From: Planctomycetaceae bacterium
GTDB taxonomy: Bacteria > Planctomycetota > Planctomycetia > Pirellulales > Pirellulaceae
Direction of reading: 5' to 3'
DNA: 9,322 nucleotides
Assembly (NCBI GenBank): GCA_007133715.1
Contig: SLMF01000401.1
Coordinates: 1 to 9,322 of the forward strand
Shown: positions 7,690 through 9,322 of the stretch, in pieces
How the letters are laid out: every line of letters begins with the position of its first letter
How positions within the stretch are numbered: position 1 is the stretch's first letter
Notes under the pieces: generated by a model
What the model was told of the DNA's origin: nothing
Seen by the model: only the letters and a program-made list of their open reading frames with translations
Databases searched by the model: none
Program-made: the position numbers and the translations under genes

Positions 7690-7699
7690 GGGGGAAAGG
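7690..7699 (+). promoter_or_regulatory. ribosome binding site deciding the ATG at 7702
   Basis: GGGGGAAAGG lies just before the ATG at 7702, with the GGGGGA core ending 6 nt upstream. It selects this ATG over the in-frame TTG at 7624, which would place 26 extra residues before the short leader expected of a prepilin-like protein. Confidence 0.6.
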
Positions 7700-7701
7700 C
7701 G

Positions 7702-8775
7702 ATGGCGGGAACAACTTCTTGGGGGGACGGTTCGAGTTGGCGTGAACGGCGGGGGTTTACGCTGGTCGAGTTACTGGTGGTGATTGCGATCATCGGCATA
7801 TTGGTGGCGTTGTTGCTGCCCGCGATTCAAGCTGCTCGTGAGGCTGCTCGGCGATCACAATGCGTCAATCATCTGAAGCAGATTGGGTTGGCGATTCACA
7901 ATTTTGCGGACGCCCGCAATGGTTTGCCGCCCTCGACCGTCGGCTACGATCGGACAAGCACGGGTCGGCACGAGCCCCGGGCGTCCTTTTGGATCCTGAT
8001 TTTGCCGTATCTGGAACAGGAAGCGAACTATGATTTGGTCCACTCGACAACGGACGGTTTCGCCGAACCGGTTACGAATCCGATTTTCTGGAACACGTTG
8101 AGTCGTGAAGAGCGGAACTCGTTTTCTATTTCGACCTACTTCTGTCCGTCGCGGCGGAGTCGGGGCGATGTGATGGGCGACGGGGAGGCCACGGTTCAAG
8201 GTGGGATCCATGGTCCCCGTGGGGATTACGCGATGGTGCAGGGCCGAGAGCGGCGGCACTGGGCTCTTTGGTTGAACAATTATGAGCCGTATGAGGGTGA
8301 GGTTTCGCTCCAGAGAGGGCCTCTTCGCTCCGCACGCTGGACGGGGACGGGGCCCCAGAGTTGGCGGCCACGCGACACGTTTGCTTGGTGGCGGGATGGA
8401 ATGAGCAACCAGATTGTCGTGGGCGAAAAGCAGATCCATCAGGACCACATCAACGTGTGTCCCGCTTCGCCCGGAAGCAGTGTGGATGATCGCGCGCGGC
8501 AGTCGGACTGCTCGATCATCGCGACGGGAGATTGGGGTACGATCCCGACGGCGCGTTCGTTCAATGCGGGCATTGCCCGCAGCGCCTCCGAGGTGCCCTC
8601 GTTTGCGGAAACGGGCGTACATTGGGGGAGCAATCACCCGGGGGTCTGCAACTTTTTAATCGGCGATGGTTCGGTTCGGTCGATCGCGGTCACGATTCCG
8701 ACCGGCGATGGCCCCAACTTCCTTTTTTCCCGCTTGGGGAACGTCAGCGACGGGAATCCCGTTTCTTTGGATTAG
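7702..8775 (+). CDS. DUF1559 protein, prepilin-like N-terminus and H-X9-DG C-terminal motif
   Basis: 357 residues. A basic leader (RERRG, residues 14-18) is followed by the type IV prepilin signature FTLVE (19-23, Glu at position +5) and a hydrophobic helix to about residue 41, so a prepilin peptidase probably cuts between G18 and F19. The following AAREAARRSQC segment is a hallmark of DUF1559 (PF07596) proteins. Near the C-terminus H312 is followed by nine residues and D322-G323, the H-X9-DG motif of planctomycete pilin-like processing-associated proteins. Length is typical for the family. Planctomycetes carry dozens to hundreds of paralogues whose role, perhaps envelope-associated pseudopilin-like structures, is not well established. 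The lipoprotein gene 26 nt downstream is the usual neighbour and probably co-transcribed. I found no convincing promoter in the 253 nt upstream. Confidence 0.95.
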   Translation: MAGTTSWGDGSSWRERRGFTLVELLVVIAIIGILVALLLPAIQAAREAARRSQCVNHLKQIGLAIHNFADARNGLPPSTVGYDRTSTGRHEPRASFWILILPYLEQEANYDLVHSTTDGFAEPVTNPIFWNTLSREERNSFSISTYFCPSRRSRGDVMGDGEATVQGGIHGPRGDYAMVQGRERRHWALWLNNYEPYEGEVSLQRGPLRSARWTGTGPQSWRPRDTFAWWRDGMSNQIVVGEKQIHQDHINVCPASPGSSVDDRARQSDCSIIATGDWGTIPTARSFNAGIARSASEVPSFAETGVHWGSNHPGVCNFLIGDGSVRSIAVTIPTGDGPNFLFSRLGNVSDGNPVSLD

Positions 8776-8801
8776 GACGTCTTGATGGCGAAAGGGAACG
8801 T

Positions 8802-9191
8802 ATGAGATTGGCAACAGCTTGGTGTTTATGCCTCGGTTCCATCCTCCTCTCGGGCTGCGGTTCGCAGGAGCAACTGCGGGGCCGCGTCACGTTTGAAGAC
8901 GGCAGCCCGCTGGAGATGGGCACGGTCTGTTTTCTGCGGGAAGGTTATCTCGCGCGAGGCATCATCCAACCGGATGGTTCTTTTGTCGTTGGTTCGGAGG
9001 CGGCGAGCGATGGCTTGCCGGCAGGTACCTACCAAGTTTATATCGAGGGTGCGGCGGTCGAGGATCCGATGGCGCCGAGCGGCATGGCTTCACAGATCGA
9101 CGAAAAACTGACCCGTCCCGATACGTCAGAAATCACCGTTACGGTACCTGTGTCCGGTGGCCGCTTTGATATCACCGTTTCTTCCCCATAA
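8802..9191 (+). CDS. small lipoprotein with carboxypeptidase-regulatory-like fold
   Basis: 129 residues. The N-terminus (MRLATAW, a hydrophobic stretch, then LLSGC) is a clear lipoprotein signal with C19 as the lipidated residue. The mature part is a short beta-rich domain with the layout of transthyretin or carboxypeptidase-regulatory-like domains: GRVTFEDGSPLEMGTV, then a DGSF strand, then LPAGTYQVYIEG, ending in ITVTVPVSGGRFDITV. Proteins of this shape commonly follow DUF1559 genes in planctomycetes, and I infer envelope localisation and a function tied to the DUF1559 partner. No catalytic motif is visible. AAAGGGAA lies just before the ATG at 8802. The same frame is open further upstream, but that would overlap the DUF1559 gene and remove the N-terminal position of the signal peptide, so 8802 is preferred. 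Confidence 0.87.
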   Translation: MRLATAWCLCLGSILLSGCGSQEQLRGRVTFEDGSPLEMGTVCFLREGYLARGIIQPDGSFVVGSEAASDGLPAGTYQVYIEGAAVEDPMAPSGMASQIDEKLTRPDTSEITVTVPVSGGRFDITVSSP

Positions 9192-9228
9192 TAGGTGTCT
9201 GTGGGTGATGGCTGACGGTTGTTGAAAG

Positions 9229-9279
9229 GACCATTGTAGCCCCCCTGGGGCGTTGCCCCAGGCTACGGTGTGGATGGTC
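9229..9279. repeat. palindromic intergenic element (REP-like)
   Basis: The inner arms are GTAGCC plus TGGGGC on the left (9236-9251, with four extra Cs between them) and GCCCCAGGCTAC on the right (9255-9266), around a GTT loop. Outer arms GACCAT (9229-9234) and ATGGTC (9274-9279) extend the structure across an asymmetric internal loop. It starts 38 nt after the lipoprotein stop codon. No T-run follows, so it is not a canonical intrinsic terminator, though an RNA hairpin here could protect the mRNA 3' end. The GC-rich core resembles dispersed palindromic repeats I associate with planctomycete intergenic DNA; that resemblance is from memory. Confidence 0.7.
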
Positions 9280-9302
9280 GTTGGCCAACGGGAGGAAATC
9301 GC

Positions 9303-9322
9303 GTACGAGTACGAGTACGAGT
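9303..9322. repeat. 6-bp tandem repeat, unit GTACGA, cut by window edge
   Basis: Three perfect copies of GTACGA plus GT run to the last base, so the array probably continues beyond the window and its copy number is unknown. The unit contains the self-complementary GTAC. No coding frame can be assigned. It is unrelated in sequence to the AACCACC array at the other end. Confidence 0.75.

Noticed and set aside
7449..7701. Gap between the GH99-like and DUF1559 genes as a site for a terminator, promoter, small RNA or small gene
   Set aside because: A 6-bp inverted repeat (AACCCG 7630-7635 / CGGGTT 7647-7652) lacks a T-run; AAAGGGG and CCCCTTT (7556-7562, 7612-7618) pair only across about 49 nt; TTGACT at 7580 has no -10 box at a usable distance. 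Nothing here passes the evidence bar.

Overview
The window looks like chromosomal DNA of a planctomycete (phylum Planctomycetota). The strongest sign is the pair at 7702-9191: a DUF1559 protein with a type IV pilin-like N-terminus and an H-X9-DG motif near its C-terminus, followed by a small lipoprotein with a carboxypeptidase-regulatory-like fold. Large families of this pair are typical of that phylum. High GC by eye, exported multi-domain hydrolases and palindromic intergenic repeats fit. I cannot name genus or species. All five genes I accept lie on the + strand, and each product appears to be exported or membrane-anchored.

Layout. 1-156 is a 7-bp tandem repeat (AACCACC), decaying at its right edge. 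A weak terminator-like hairpin follows (163-189), then a near-consensus sigma70-type promoter (225-253). Genes 1 and 2 (300-3230 and 3235-4581), separated by 4 nt, encode exported amidohydrolase-superfamily proteins. Together they hold three amidohydrolase-like domains, but only the C-terminal half of gene 1 keeps the metal-ligand pattern. Gene 3 (4635-7448), 53 nt further on and possibly with its own promoter, encodes an exported GH99/WbsX-like glycosidase with three related beta-sandwich modules and one CARDB-like domain around the catalytic barrel.

A 253-nt gap (7449-7701) holds no gene or convincing promoter that I can support. The DUF1559 gene (7702-8775) and its lipoprotein partner (8802-9191) follow, 26 nt apart, probably co-transcribed. 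The last 131 nt hold a strong palindrome (9229-9279) and the start of a second short tandem repeat (GTACGA, 9303 to the edge).

Working together (inference): genes 1-3 could form one transcription unit for exported hydrolases, the GH99-like enzyme acting on a glycan and the amidohydrolase on an unknown amide, peptide or cyclic substrate; the link rests only on spacing and shared export. The DUF1559/lipoprotein pair looks like a separate unit. No mobile element, CRISPR array, RNA gene or known defence system was seen. The least expected features are the systematic loss of metal ligands in two of three amidohydrolase domains and the simple-sequence repeats at both window ends.
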